In this document: in pieces, positions 48,061-57,379 of the stretch
How the letters are laid out: every line of letters begins with the position of its first letter
Numbering within the stretch: position 1 is the stretch's first letter
NCBI GenBank assembly: GCA_963751425.1
Contig: CAVVUF010000001.1
Location: 806,001-870,000 of the forward strand
Source of the DNA: CAVVUF01 sp963751425
GTDB lineage: Bacteria > Chloroflexota > Anaerolineae > Anaerolineales > UBA4823
Direction: 5' to 3'
DNA: 64,000 bases
Notes under the pieces: generated by a model
The model's input: only the letters and a program-made list of their open reading frames with translations
What the model was told of the DNA's origin: nothing
Database searches by the model: none
Position numbers and translations under genes: made by a program

Positions 48061-48580
48061 CTAACTTCCCGCCAGGCCTCGGTAAACCATAACCATTGAG
48101 ATGCAGCACGTACATAAAGTCAATGCCATAAATACGCTCCCCAAAATCAACCCGACTTTCGATGCAACCACCTTCTTCTCCAGGACTGCCTCGTCTGGCT
48201 TTTCTGGATTATAAAAAACAGTTACCTGCCTTCCGATTGGAAAGCGATCCACTTCTTTTTGCGCCGCTTCCCTGGTTGGAGAGGCGGTGATCCCATAATT
48301 GATGCGCCGGCCTTTAAAAGCTTGTCCATTGACCGTAAAATCATACTCTACGATGGGAGAATAGGTGAAGTTGACATGACCGTCTTCATCCGTAGAAGAA
48401 TTCTGCCGGACCGATGCCGTGCTGATCTGGCCTGTTGTCGATGGCCAGGCCATGCTGGCGGAAGATTTTCGACGGGTGCGGATTGCAAAGAAAAGCAGGA
48501 TCGCTCCTGCCAGGAAAAAGAAACCCCCGAAGCAAATAGGCACAATTGCGAAGATCAATTGTTCTGATGGGTGTAGACAT
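48061..48580 (-). CDS. DUF3592 membrane protein, start region frameshifted
   Basis: About 172 residues after removing one base. It has an N-terminal membrane helix (IFAIVPICFGGFFFLAGAILLFF), a DUF3592 core (VEYDFTVNGQAFKGRRI, VTVFYNPEKPDEAVLE) and a C-terminal helix with several Cys. The function is unknown. Without correction the frame can only start at TTG 48558. An ideal AAGGAGG (48585-48591) precedes an ATG at 48580 in another frame. One base too many near 48557-48562 would join them as MSTPIRTLIFAIV, which I prefer. If the sequence is right, the TTG start stands. Confidence 0.7.
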
Positions 48581-48589
48581 ATATCCTCC

Positions 48590-49114
48590 TTAGTAATCCA
48601 CTAATAATATTGGCTTGAACGGTCCAGGAGCAGAATCCTCGATAACCGTTGCCCCCACAACCTTTGAATAAAATTCTCCCGGCCCAATCCAGCCGATCTG
48701 TGCGTAGGCATATCCCTGGTCATACATCGCTCGCAGGGTAGCTACCAACAGCCCTTTACCGATGCCCCTGCCCTGGTAATCTTGCCGCACCCCGGTAGGG
48801 CCAAACATCCCCAAAGCCGCCACATCGTAACAGGCAAACCCCACCAAAAGCTCGGGGGGCTGCAGATAAGGGTCTTCTGGTTTTTCTGTCGCTTCTGCCT
48901 TCTCGACTGCAATGAAACAAGTCACCGGGCGGTTATCCATCGCCGCCTCGGTTTCTAATTCCCATACCCCTGGATAATTCTGGTGCACCCATTCAACAAT
49001 CATCTTTTTTTGCGCCAGGCCTGCCCTTCTGATCTCGATCCTTTGTTTTCTCAAAGGTTCCAGGATCGGGGCCAGTTCAGGTAAGTTATACAGCTTAACC
49101 AGCATGTCAACCAT
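48590..49114 (-). CDS. GNAT-family N-acetyltransferase
   Basis: A 174-residue acetyltransferase. The acetyl-CoA loop is clear as GVRQDYQGRGIGKGLLVATL at about residues 108-127, and the final strand YAQIGWIGPGEFYSKVVGATV is typical. Its substrate is unknown. GAGAGGA is five bases before the ATG. It sits between the DDAH-like gene and the DUF3592 gene on the same strand. Confidence 0.88.
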   Translation of the reverse strand: MVDMLVKLYNLPELAPILEPLRKQRIEIRRAGLAQKKMIVEWVHQNYPGVWELETEAAMDNRPVTCFIAVEKAEATEKPEDPYLQPPELLVGFACYDVAALGMFGPTGVRQDYQGRGIGKGLLVATLRAMYDQGYAYAQIGWIGPGEFYSKVVGATVIEDSAPGPFKPILLVDY

Positions 49115-49174
49115 GTGATTCCTCTCCCAGGTTTCTTATAATATGCTCCCCTGGATGATTTTAGCACATTCCCA

Positions 49175-49948
49175 TTAATCTACAGAAATCTTAAAGATCA
49201 GGCTGCAGCAGGTCACCCCTCCCTCTGCTTTAGCCAGCTCCGAAGCGTTTACCTTTTGTATTGGAATCCCATGCTCTGCTAAATGGAGATAAGTTTTCGG
49301 ATAAGCCGCAGGATAAATAACCTTCCCCTCGATCATTAAAGCATTCGCTCCAGAAGGCTCAGAAGGATCAACCTCGATGAATTCCATTCCCTCAAATGAA
49401 TCCTGGTCTACCCAGGCCGGGTTGATCAATAACGTATTTTCTGCCACCTGGGTTACCGCTGACTTTAAATGTAAGCATCCATGTACAGCCACCCCTTTGA
49501 CAGAATAACCATAAGGAGCCAGGAACTTGCGCATCTGTTCAATCCCCTCCAGGTTTGTCCGAGGGGTAACTCCCACAAATACCCGTTTTCCAACCTTTAA
49601 AACATCTCCCCCATCCATGGTGCCCGGTTCCTGGATAAAGAAGAGTTTTCGATAAGGTTTCAAGGCTTCAGCCACAGAAGCAGTTTCAGGCTTTCGAGAG
49701 TCTGCCCCTGGCAAGGTAATGATTGCCAATTCGTCAAATACCACCGCGGCATCTTCCACAAATACCGAGTCAGGCAGGTCAGGTTCTTCCTCCAGGCTGA
49801 AAACTTTGCACCCCAAATTTGCTAAAGCTCCTTCATACTCACCGTGCTGCTTGGAGGCATTTGCATAATCAATCGGCTGCCTTTCCAAATGGGTCAGCTC
49901 GCATAGATGGATATTGGGACTAACTTTTCGGGTAATTGCCATCAACAT
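49175..49948 (-). CDS. Dimethylarginine dimethylaminohydrolase-like (amidinotransferase superfamily) enzyme
   Basis: A 257-residue enzyme of the DDAH/arginine deiminase superfamily. Active-site parts: SVFVEDAAVV (Glu65, Asp66), GCLHLKSAVT (His160) and GGVTCCSL (Cys247/Cys248). These match DDAH, which splits methylated arginines into citrulline and methylamines. Bacterial homologues with this layout may also act on other guanidines, so the substrate is inferred. AGGAGAAA precedes the ATG. It is the first gene of the minus-strand group with GNAT, DUF3592 and fucosidase. Confidence 0.88.
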   Translation of the reverse strand: MLMAITRKVSPNIHLCELTHLERQPIDYANASKQHGEYEGALANLGCKVFSLEEEPDLPDSVFVEDAAVVFDELAIITLPGADSRKPETASVAEALKPYRKLFFIQEPGTMDGGDVLKVGKRVFVGVTPRTNLEGIEQMRKFLAPYGYSVKGVAVHGCLHLKSAVTQVAENTLLINPAWVDQDSFEGMEFIEVDPSEPSGANALMIEGKVIYPAAYPKTYLHLAEHGIPIQKVNASELAKAEGGVTCCSLIFKISVD

Positions 49949-49998
49949 ACTTTTTCTCCTATACCTTATTGTTTTTTTATCTGCAATGGTTCTATTAC

Positions 49999-50121
49999 AT
50001 GTCAGTGTATAATGAATTCAATAAATCCTTTAGGTTCGATCCGAAAATGGCTAAGTCACAAGGTCTTCCGATAGACCCTTATATTGTACGAGATTTTAAG
50101 GAAATCCAGGAGGCAATATGA
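49999..50121 (+). CDS. Possible small upstream ORF coupled to the DinB-like gene
   Basis: A 40-codon frame (MSVYNEFNKSFRF...) whose TGA overlaps the ATG of the following gene (ATGA). An internal ATG at 50047 would give 24 residues. There is no Shine-Dalgarno site and a TATAAT lies within it, so it could be chance. No family is recognised. Confidence 0.22.
   Translation: MSVYNEFNKSFRFDPKMAKSQGLPIDPYIVRDFKEIQEAI
50008..50013 (+). promoter_or_regulatory. Putative -10 box for the DinB-mannosidase run
   Basis: TATAAT, preceded by TG, in the gap between the divergent DDAH-like and DinB-like genes, 104 bases before the latter's ATG. No convincing -35 box is seen. The 100-base leader has no recognised riboswitch. 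Confidence 0.4.
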
Positions 50122-50585
50122 AGAAAGAAAAAGCATTATCGAGATTGAACAACAGCCGCCAGGCATTACGGAAGGCGATTGATGTTCTGACAATCGATGA
50201 AATTTCCACCATCCAGGTGGAAGGCATTTGGACAGTCAAAGACTTACTCGGACATATTGCTGCCTGGGAAAATAGTCTCCTTGTACCCCTGTCTGCATTT
50301 ATAAATGGAGAACCTTTTCAAGCAGAAGAAATCCCCGACCACGACGCCTGGAACGCAGTGCAAGCGGAGCGCTGCTCCTCACGCAGTGTTTCAAAAATTA
50401 TCGAGGAAATGGTAACCACGCGGCAGGAACTTCTCAATACTGCAGAAAAACTTTCCAAGAGCCAATGGAATCAAAGCTTTCGAGCACCCTGGGGAGATCA
50501 AAATACTTTGATCGAGATGATCTCCGGTTTAGCCTGGCATGAAGAAGAGCACACCAAAAGTATTCTGGAGAAATTCAAACGATGA
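50118..50585 (+). CDS. DinB/DfsB-like four-helix protein
   Basis: A 155-residue protein of the DinB superfamily (ClbS/DfsB type). Predicted metal-binding histidines lie in LLGHIAAWENS and in LAWHEEEHTKSI, which is the usual three-His arrangement. Family members include thiol-dependent transferases and unassigned stress proteins. AGGAGG is five bases before the ATG. Its stop overlaps the alpha-mannosidase start by 4 bases, an unexpected partner, so the link may be expression only. Confidence 0.85.
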   Translation: MKKEKALSRLNNSRQALRKAIDVLTIDEISTIQVEGIWTVKDLLGHIAAWENSLLVPLSAFINGEPFQAEEIPDHDAWNAVQAERCSSRSVSKIIEEMVTTRQELLNTAEKLSKSQWNQSFRAPWGDQNTLIEMISGLAWHEEEHTKSILEKFKR

Positions 50586-53557
50586 ACACTACGGATGACA
50601 ACAAAACCTTTACACTTCACCTGATCTCGCACACCCACTGGGACCGTGAATGGTACCAGACCTTTCAGCAGTTCCGCCTGCGCCTCGTGCACCTGGTGGA
50701 TCATGTTCTCAATTTACTTGCTGCCGATCCAAATTTTAAATATTTCATGCTCGACGGGCAGACCATCGTTCTGGATGATTACCTGGAAATTCGTCCAGAC
50801 AAAAAAGCTGAGCTGCAAGCTCATATCCAAAATGGAAGGATTTTGATCGGCCCCTGGTATATTCTGCCCGATGAATTCCTGGTCAGCCCCGAAGCAACCC
50901 TCCGCAATTTGCTCATCGGCGATCGCATCTGCAAAGCCTTTGGCGGAAAGATGCCGGTGGGTTACATTCCCGATCCTTTCGGTCATATCGGTCAAATGCC
51001 GCAGATCTTGCGCGGCTTTGGAATTGACAGCGCCTGTCTGTGGCGAGGGCTGAGCGCTGAGCCTTGTGAATTTTGGTGGAGCGCTCCCGATGGCTCGAAA
51101 GTCTTTATGACCTACTTGCGAGAAAGCTACGGAAATGGCGCGGGGTTGAATACTGGGCAAAAAGAGATGTTTTTTGACGATATCTGCCGGGCGCGCGATG
51201 CACTCGCCCAGCACTCAAATTCCTCCCACTTGTTGATCATGCATGGCACCGATCACATGGAACCTCAATCTGATACCAGCACGGCAATCTCGTCCTTCAA
51301 CCAATCAAGCCTGAACCCACCTACCCAGCTTCTGCATTCAACCCTGCCTCAATACCTGGCTGCAGTTCGGGCTGATTTACGTAATAAAAGGATCGAGATC
51401 CCCACCCGCACGGGAGAGCTGCGAGATTGTCAAAGGGCGCCTCTCCTGCCCGGTGTCTTATCCACACGCATGTGGATCAAGCAGCGCAACCACACTTGCC
51501 AGACCTTGTTAGAAAAATGGGCTGAGCCTTTCAGCGCCTGGGGAAATCTGGTCGTTGATAGCGCTCAGCGCTCAAACTCACAGATCCTTTTCCCCTCCAA
51601 TCGTGTCGCTCACCCTGAGCAGGTTATCCATTCAGCCTGGCGCTTGTTAATCCAATGCCACCCACACGATTCGATTTGCGGCTGTTCCATCGACCAGGTG
51701 CATGAAGAGATGCGCTCTCGTTTTGACCAGGTCGAACAGATCGGCGAAGAAATTACCACCCAAAGCCTCGCCACTCTGGTAGAAGCCATCCATACAATCC
51801 CCCTGCCCTCGATTAAACCTGTCGGTGTGGTAACAGTTTTCAATCCCACCAGCGGTCCGCGCACAGATCTAGTAACCACTGACTTCCAGCTTCCAGAAGA
51901 GGTTATAGATTTCGAAATCATCGATGAAGCCGAGCGCGTCATGCCTCACCAGATCCTGAGCAGCAGCACAAAGCCATTCGTCAACATGACCATGTCTCCA
52001 TCTGATTTCAAATCCGCCATGGGAATGATCTCCGGAGGGAGAGCTGGAAATTTGGTGATTACGAAATTCGGAATAGACAGGCAGGAACCCAACATTCTCG
52101 TCAATATCACCTTTTCTGAAACCGGCGAGCCGGATTTAGAACAAATCCAGGCAGGGATGCAGCTATTAAAAGAGCTCGTGGAGCACCCCTCGGTTTCCCA
52201 ATTTATCATCTGTGGTCTCATGGCTGCCACCACAAAAATCACTTTCCTGGCCCAAGATGTACCTGGTTATGGCTGCCGCACTTTTTGGGTGCGAGCTTTG
52301 CCTGCCAGGCAGGATCAACCCCAGGCGATGAAGCTAAATTCCAAATCCCGTGCAGCCCTCTCCCCTGCGAACCGCCTATCCACTGACAAACCTCCCTACC
52401 GGATAGAGAACGAGTTCTTCGAGGTTGAAGCCTTGTTTCCAGATGGCTCTCTCACCATCCTGGATAAACGCAATGGACAGGTTTTCCAGGGACAAAACTG
52501 CTTTGTCGATGGTGGTGATTGCGGAGACGAGTACAATTATTCACCGCCCGATAAGGATCAGGTCATCCGGGGTGCCTATCTGAACCATGTAGACATCGAG
52601 AAAAGTCCCGTTAAGCAAACCATCCACCTGGACTTGGAAATGAGACTCCCGCAGTCCCTATCCCAAGACCGGAAATCTAGGGGCGAAAAAATAGTCGCCC
52701 TGCCCATCCAAACTTCCATCTCATTAATTCCGGGCATCGCCAGGGTTGAGGTCCATACGGAAGTGGATAACCTGGCCCAAGATCACCGCCTGAGAGTCCA
52801 CTTTCCAGCACCTTTTCGAGTGCAAAGTGTGGACTGTGACGGTCATTTTGAGATCGTGCACCGCCCTCCCTCCCCCACCCCAGATGGCAACCTGCCCTAT
52901 CCCGATCAAACCTGGGGTGAGCAGCCTCGCACTGAAATGCCACAGCTGGCTTTTTCGGAAATCTCAGATGGTAAAGACAGCTTGCTGATCGCCAATCGGG
53001 GCTTACCCGAAGTTGCGGTCCTGCCCACATCCAAGGATGGTCATGAGGTTGCATTGACCTTGCTGCGCTGCGTTGGGTGGTTATCCCGCGAGGATTTATC
53101 CACGCGGAAAGGTCACGCAGGTCCCGACCTGCCCACGCCCGCCGCGCAAATGCCCGGTCGGCATGCCTTTGACTATGCCATCTTGCCTCATTCCGCCAGC
53201 GATACCATCAGCACCTACCAGGCTGCCTATGCGTTCAATACCGCTTTACGGTCTGCCAGCGCTTCCCTACATCCTGGACCACTGCCAGCTTCTGGATCGA
53301 TGATTGAGGTGACACCCCCTGAATTCGTGGTGAGCGCAGTGAAAACCGCCGAAGATGGCCGCGGTCTGGTTGTGCGTGGCTACAATATCTCTTCACAGGC
53401 GCTTACAGTTACGGTTAGACCCTGGAAGAAGTTCTCCAAAGCCAGTCAGGTCAACCTCTTAGAGACCGATCAAGCCAGTCTCACCCCCGGTGAACAAGGC
53501 GAAGTTGCTTTTCAGGTTGCTGCTTTCCAGGTTGCCAGTATAAAATTCTCTGGATAG
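50582..53557 (+). CDS. GH38 alpha-mannosidase
   Basis: A 991-residue, zinc-dependent retaining alpha-mannosidase. SHTHWDREW holds the zinc ligands (His17, His19); the nucleophile is predicted as Asp131 in YIPDPFGHIGQ; and HPHDSICGCSIDQVHEEM gives another zinc ligand site. The C-terminal beta domains follow, with ENEFFEVEALFPDGSLTILDK. No signal peptide, so it acts in the cytoplasm on imported mannosides or in glycan turnover. It is coupled to the DinB-like gene and followed after two bases by the lipoprotein peptidase. Confidence 0.94.
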   Translation: MNTTDDNKTFTLHLISHTHWDREWYQTFQQFRLRLVHLVDHVLNLLAADPNFKYFMLDGQTIVLDDYLEIRPDKKAELQAHIQNGRILIGPWYILPDEFLVSPEATLRNLLIGDRICKAFGGKMPVGYIPDPFGHIGQMPQILRGFGIDSACLWRGLSAEPCEFWWSAPDGSKVFMTYLRESYGNGAGLNTGQKEMFFDDICRARDALAQHSNSSHLLIMHGTDHMEPQSDTSTAISSFNQSSLNPPTQLLHSTLPQYLAAVRADLRNKRIEIPTRTGELRDCQRAPLLPGVLSTRMWIKQRNHTCQTLLEKWAEPFSAWGNLVVDSAQRSNSQILFPSNRVAHPEQVIHSAWRLLIQCHPHDSICGCSIDQVHEEMRSRFDQVEQIGEEITTQSLATLVEAIHTIPLPSIKPVGVVTVFNPTSGPRTDLVTTDFQLPEEVIDFEIIDEAERVMPHQILSSSTKPFVNMTMSPSDFKSAMGMISGGRAGNLVITKFGIDRQEPNILVNITFSETGEPDLEQIQAGMQLLKELVEHPSVSQFIICGLMAATTKITFLAQDVPGYGCRTFWVRALPARQDQPQAMKLNSKSRAALSPANRLSTDKPPYRIENEFFEVEALFPDGSLTILDKRNGQVFQGQNCFVDGGDCGDEYNYSPPDKDQVIRGAYLNHVDIEKSPVKQTIHLDLEMRLPQSLSQDRKSRGEKIVALPIQTSISLIPGIARVEVHTEVDNLAQDHRLRVHFPAPFRVQSVDCDGHFEIVHRPPSPTPDGNLPYPDQTWGEQPRTEMPQLAFSEISDGKDSLLIANRGLPEVAVLPTSKDGHEVALTLLRCVGWLSREDLSTRKGHAGPDLPTPAAQMPGRHAFDYAILPHSASDTISTYQAAYAFNTALRSASASLHPGPLPASGSMIEVTPPEFVVSAVKTAEDGRGLVVRGYNISSQALTVTVRPWKKFSKASQVNLLETDQASLTPGEQGEVAFQVAAFQVASIKFSG

Positions 53558-53559
53558 CC

Positions 53560-55065
53560 ATGTTCTTTCTTCACCGGTTATTCACAAGGAAAAGGTTATT
53601 TCTGCAGTTTCTTGTAGGAATCGGTTTTGTCTTCCTCGCTGCCTGTGTCCCAGGAACCAGGCATACGAGCGAGTCATCCCAAAAGATCCAATTCTCTCCC
53701 TGCCAGCTCTCTGCCCCCGGTTTAGAAACCAGCCTCAAGGCCGAATGCGGCAAGCTGAGTGTCTTTGAAGACCAGGTTAACCAGTCTGGCAGGCAGATCG
53801 AATTGAACCTTGCCGTCATTCCCGCCGTCAGCCGCAGCCCGGCTTCCGATCCAGTTTTCTTCCTGGCAGGGGGACCGGGTGAAGCTGCCACGCAGTCCTA
53901 TCCTCTGATCTCCAGCGCTTTTCAATTGATCAATCAGAAACGTGCGATTGTCCTGGTTGATCAACGCGGCACTGGCGGTTCCAATTACTTAAAGTGCGCA
54001 AGCTTCAGTGGCGAGCAGGAAACAGAAAACTCTGATCCACAAGCCATCCAGTCGGAGCTGAAGAAATGCCTGGTAGAGCTGGATGCTGATCCAACTTTGT
54101 ACACCACCGCCGTTGCCATGCAAGACCTGGATCAGGTCCGTCAAGCGCTTGGCTACGAAAAGATCAACCTGTATGGCGCTTCGTATGGGACCCGCGCCGC
54201 CCTGGCATATGCCCGGCAGTACCCTGCGCATGTCCGTTCGATCATCCTGGATGGCATTGCTCCGCCAAATTGGACTTTAGGCCCTTCCGTTCCTGAAAAT
54301 GCCCAAAGAGCCCTGGATATGCTCTTTGCCCGCTGCGCAGCCGATTCAGATTGCCAGGCTGCTTTTCCAAACCTCGAGATTGAGTTCAATGATCTTCTAA
54401 AGCAGATCTCCGAAAAGCCCATCCAGGTTCCCTTGATTCATCCCATCTCCGGTGAACCCACCCAATTTACTTTAGATCGAGACACCTTTGTGAACCTGAT
54501 CCACACGATCACCTACTCAGCCAAATCAGCCGCGCTGCTTCCCCTGATGATCCACACTGCGCATGAGCGGGGTGATTTCACCCAGTTTGCTGCGCTGGCC
54601 CTCTCAAATTATGACACGCTCTCGAACAGCATCAGCCCAGGCATGCGCTTCTCTGTCCTTTGCGCCGAAGATATCCCATATTTTAACAAGGAAGAAGCCA
54701 CCTCTGGTTACCTGGGTGACTTTTTCTCCAGGACCTTTGAGACGATTTGCAAAACCTGGCCGCAAGCTCAGCTCCCTGAGGATTTCAAACAGCCAGTTTA
54801 CTCCACTGCCCCCGTCCTGCTCCTCTCCGGCGAAGCTGATCCTGTTACCCCTCCTGCCAATGGGGAATTAGCTGCCGGATCTTTACCGAACAGCCTGCAA
54901 ATTGTGGTTCCTGGTCAAGGTCATATTGTTATCTACCGTGGTTGTATTCCAAAAATCGCCGCTGCATTCATCGAAAATGGCTCTACGAAGGATTTGAACA
55001 CCGCCTGCGTTCAGGATATTGAGCCAATGCCCATCTTTACCAATCCCAATGGCCCGCATCCATAA
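53560..55065 (+). CDS. Secreted alpha/beta hydrolase lipoprotein, tripeptidyl-aminopeptidase type
   Basis: A 501-residue exported lipoprotein. The basic N terminus and hydrophobic segment end in FLAACV with lipid-anchor Cys29. The oxyanion segment FLAGGPGEAA, the VLVDQRGTGGS turn and the nucleophile Ser208 in GASYGTR mark a proline-iminopeptidase/TAP-type hydrolase. LSGEADPVTPP and GQGHIVI supply the acid and His, and the C-terminal TAP_C part has Cys residues. It probably removes short peptides outside the cell. The start is two bases after the mannosidase stop. Confidence 0.88.
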   Translation: MFFLHRLFTRKRLFLQFLVGIGFVFLAACVPGTRHTSESSQKIQFSPCQLSAPGLETSLKAECGKLSVFEDQVNQSGRQIELNLAVIPAVSRSPASDPVFFLAGGPGEAATQSYPLISSAFQLINQKRAIVLVDQRGTGGSNYLKCASFSGEQETENSDPQAIQSELKKCLVELDADPTLYTTAVAMQDLDQVRQALGYEKINLYGASYGTRAALAYARQYPAHVRSIILDGIAPPNWTLGPSVPENAQRALDMLFARCAADSDCQAAFPNLEIEFNDLLKQISEKPIQVPLIHPISGEPTQFTLDRDTFVNLIHTITYSAKSAALLPLMIHTAHERGDFTQFAALALSNYDTLSNSISPGMRFSVLCAEDIPYFNKEEATSGYLGDFFSRTFETICKTWPQAQLPEDFKQPVYSTAPVLLLSGEADPVTPPANGELAAGSLPNSLQIVVPGQGHIVIYRGCIPKIAAAFIENGSTKDLNTACVQDIEPMPIFTNPNGPHP

Positions 55066-55077
55066 CCGAGGTTCCAC

Positions 55078-55812
55078 ATGATTCAGGTAGAGAATCTCCA
55101 CAAATCATTTGGCAAGGTCACAGCCCTCGCGGGAGTCAGCTTTTCTGCACCCGACGGGCAGATAACGGGCTTGTTAGGTCCAAATGGAGCCGGCAAAACA
55201 ACCTGTTTGCGTATCCTCTACACATTGCTGAACCCAGATCAAGGCTGGGCAAAGATAGATTCTTTGGATACGGTCAAAAACATCCTGGAGGTGCAAGGTC
55301 ATATTGGGGCGCTTCCCGAAAGTCATGGTTTATATCCGCGCTTGACCACGCGCGAAAATATCCGTTATTATGGTCAACTTCATGGTTTAAGGCGAGAAGA
55401 GCTGGAAAAACGGATTGACCGCTTGATCCAATTATTAGACATGCAAGACATCGAGCTCCGCCGGACGGATGGTTTTTCATCTGGCCAGCGTGTCAAAGTC
55501 GCCATTGCGCGCGCCCTGATACACCAGCCGCAAAATATTCTTTTGGATGAGCCAACCAATGGTTTAGATGTTATGAGCACCCGTTCCATGCGCACCTTTA
55601 TTCGCAATCTCAGGGATGAAGGCAAATGTGTTCTGATATCCAGTCATATCATGCAAGAGATATCAGCCCTGTGTGACAATATTGTGATTTTGAACCGTGG
55701 GGAAGTAGTGGCAGTTGGAACCCCAGAAGATATCCTTTCAAAAACTGGAAAGACCGATCTTGAAGATGCTTTTGTGGCTGCCATTGGCTCAGAAGAGGGG
55801 CTCGAACGATGA
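55078..55812 (+). CDS. ABC transporter ATP-binding protein (NatA-like)
   Basis: A 244-residue ATPase. Walker A GPNGAGKTT is at 34-42, signature SSGQRVKVAIARA at about 138-150, and Walker B with LLDEPTNGLD. It fits the DrrA/NatA group of exporters or Na+ extruders. It overlaps its permease gene by 4 bases and follows the peptidase after 12 bases. No substrate is evident. Confidence 0.93.
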   Translation: MIQVENLHKSFGKVTALAGVSFSAPDGQITGLLGPNGAGKTTCLRILYTLLNPDQGWAKIDSLDTVKNILEVQGHIGALPESHGLYPRLTTRENIRYYGQLHGLRREELEKRIDRLIQLLDMQDIELRRTDGFSSGQRVKVAIARALIHQPQNILLDEPTNGLDVMSTRSMRTFIRNLRDEGKCVLISSHIMQEISALCDNIVILNRGEVVAVGTPEDILSKTGKTDLEDAFVAAIGSEEGLER

Positions 55813-57002
55813 AAACTCTTCTGCAGCGCATCGCAATTGTATTTACTAAAGAAGTGGTAGACAATCTGCGTGATCGTCGTTCCCTGATCAGCTCTTTGGC
55901 CAGCACGTTGATCGGCCCCGTTTTGATACTATTGATGGTCATCATCCTTGGCAAGACACTTTGGCGCGATCAAACAGAGAATAAGCTCAAGCTGCAGGTC
56001 GTCGGCGCAGCAAATGCCCCCACCTTGATTTTATACCTTGAACAAAATAACGTAGAAATCATCCCCGGACCCGCTGACCCCGAAGCAGCCGTTCGCAATG
56101 GGGATGCTAATGTCGTTCTGGTGATCCCAGCAGCCTATGGAGATGATTTCGAGCACGGTCGCCCTGCTGCTATCCAATTAGTTGCTGATTCTTCCCGCCA
56201 ATCAGCTTTCGCGGATATCCAACGCACTACCGACCTGCTGGAAAACTATACAAAGGTGATGGGCTCGTTACGCCTGATGGCGCGCGGCATTAGCCCTGCT
56301 GTGATCGAAGTGTTAGCCGTTGAAACGGTAGACGTTTCGACGCCTCAAACCCAGGTATTGATCTTTTTGAATATGATGCCCTACTTTATTATCATGGTTA
56401 TTTTCATCGGCGGCATGCATGTCATCGTCGATGCCACTGCTGGGGAAAGAGAACGTGGCTCGCTTGAACCGCTCCTGATCAATCCCGTCAGGCGTTCAGA
56501 GTTTGTCATTGGCAAGCTGTTAGCATCCATTCCCTTTGCAACCCTGGCCGTGTTTGTCACCTTGCTGGCATTTGCCTTATCCTTCAATGCCTTTCCCATC
56601 GAAGAATATATCGGATTCCCCATGTCGATTGATATCAATGCCTTGGTAGGTATTTTCTTCATTTCTTTACCGATGATTTTCCTGGCCTCAGCCATTCAGA
56701 TGATCGTCACCTCTTTCACGCGCAGCTACAAAGAGGCGCAGACTTACACTGGCTTTCTTCCCCTGGTGCCCGCCTTGCCCGGTCTCGCCTTAGCCTTTGT
56801 AGCCGTCAAACCCACCCTGTGGATGATGATGATCCCCACCTTTGGGCAGCAAATCCTGATCAACCAGATGATGCGCGGCGAGTCAATTGACCCTTTGAAT
56901 ATTTTTATATCGACTGTCGCCACAACCCTGGCCGCGGTGGCGTGTATCTTCGTCGCTATCCACTTATACCAGCAAGAACGTCTTTTATATGGTTCGAAGT
57001 GA
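55809..57002 (+). CDS. ABC-2 type permease (NatB-like)
   Basis: A 397-residue membrane protein. One N-terminal helix (SLASTLIGPVLILLMVIILG) is followed by a large extracytoplasmic domain. Five or six C-terminal helices follow, with ATAGERERGSLEPLLINPVRR, the typical coupling segment of ABC-2/NatB permeases. With the preceding ATPase it forms a complete transporter. NatAB exports Na+ in Bacillus; here Na+, a lipid or a toxic compound are all possible. Confidence 0.9.
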   Translation: MKTLLQRIAIVFTKEVVDNLRDRRSLISSLASTLIGPVLILLMVIILGKTLWRDQTENKLKLQVVGAANAPTLILYLEQNNVEIIPGPADPEAAVRNGDANVVLVIPAAYGDDFEHGRPAAIQLVADSSRQSAFADIQRTTDLLENYTKVMGSLRLMARGISPAVIEVLAVETVDVSTPQTQVLIFLNMMPYFIIMVIFIGGMHVIVDATAGERERGSLEPLLINPVRRSEFVIGKLLASIPFATLAVFVTLLAFALSFNAFPIEEYIGFPMSIDINALVGIFFISLPMIFLASAIQMIVTSFTRSYKEAQTYTGFLPLVPALPGLALAFVAVKPTLWMMMIPTFGQQILINQMMRGESIDPLNIFISTVATTLAAVACIFVAIHLYQQERLLYGSK

Positions 57003-57054
57003 AACTCGGCCTTTCAAACCACGTATACATATATAAGATTAAGGAGCGTATCAA

Positions 57055-57258
57055 ATGAATGAAAAACCTGGATGCCTCTCAGGCGTGGTTAAGCTTGTCA
57101 TGTTGGGCTGGCTCTTCGATTGGCTTCAAGATCACTTCGGTTTTGGCAAAGGCTGTTCGTGCTCGGGGATTGGCTGTGGATGTATCCTGTTCGTCATCTT
57201 TGTCGCTGTCGCTTGTTCTGTCTTGACGGGGACTAACTGGCTGCAGTTCAACTTTTAG
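57055..57258 (+). CDS. Small cysteine-rich membrane protein
   Basis: A 67-residue protein with AAGGAG eight bases before its ATG. A first hydrophobic/amphipathic segment (VVKLVMLGWLFDWLQ) is followed by GKGCSCSGIGCGCILFV, which has four Cys in seven residues, and then a second hydrophobic helix. The Cys group lies between the two helices. No family is recognised. It begins 52 bases after the ABC permease and could be part of the same unit. Confidence 0.6.
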   Translation: MNEKPGCLSGVVKLVMLGWLFDWLQDHFGFGKGCSCSGIGCGCILFVIFVAVACSVLTGTNWLQFNF

Positions 57259-57379
57259 GATCCATTGAATTTCGTAGAGTAAAACAACCCCATTCACCTC
57301 GTCCCGAAAACCAGGGTATGATGGTTTAGAAATTGATATCAGGGGCAGCCAAATCGCCAAATTTACCGGGAGGGATACC

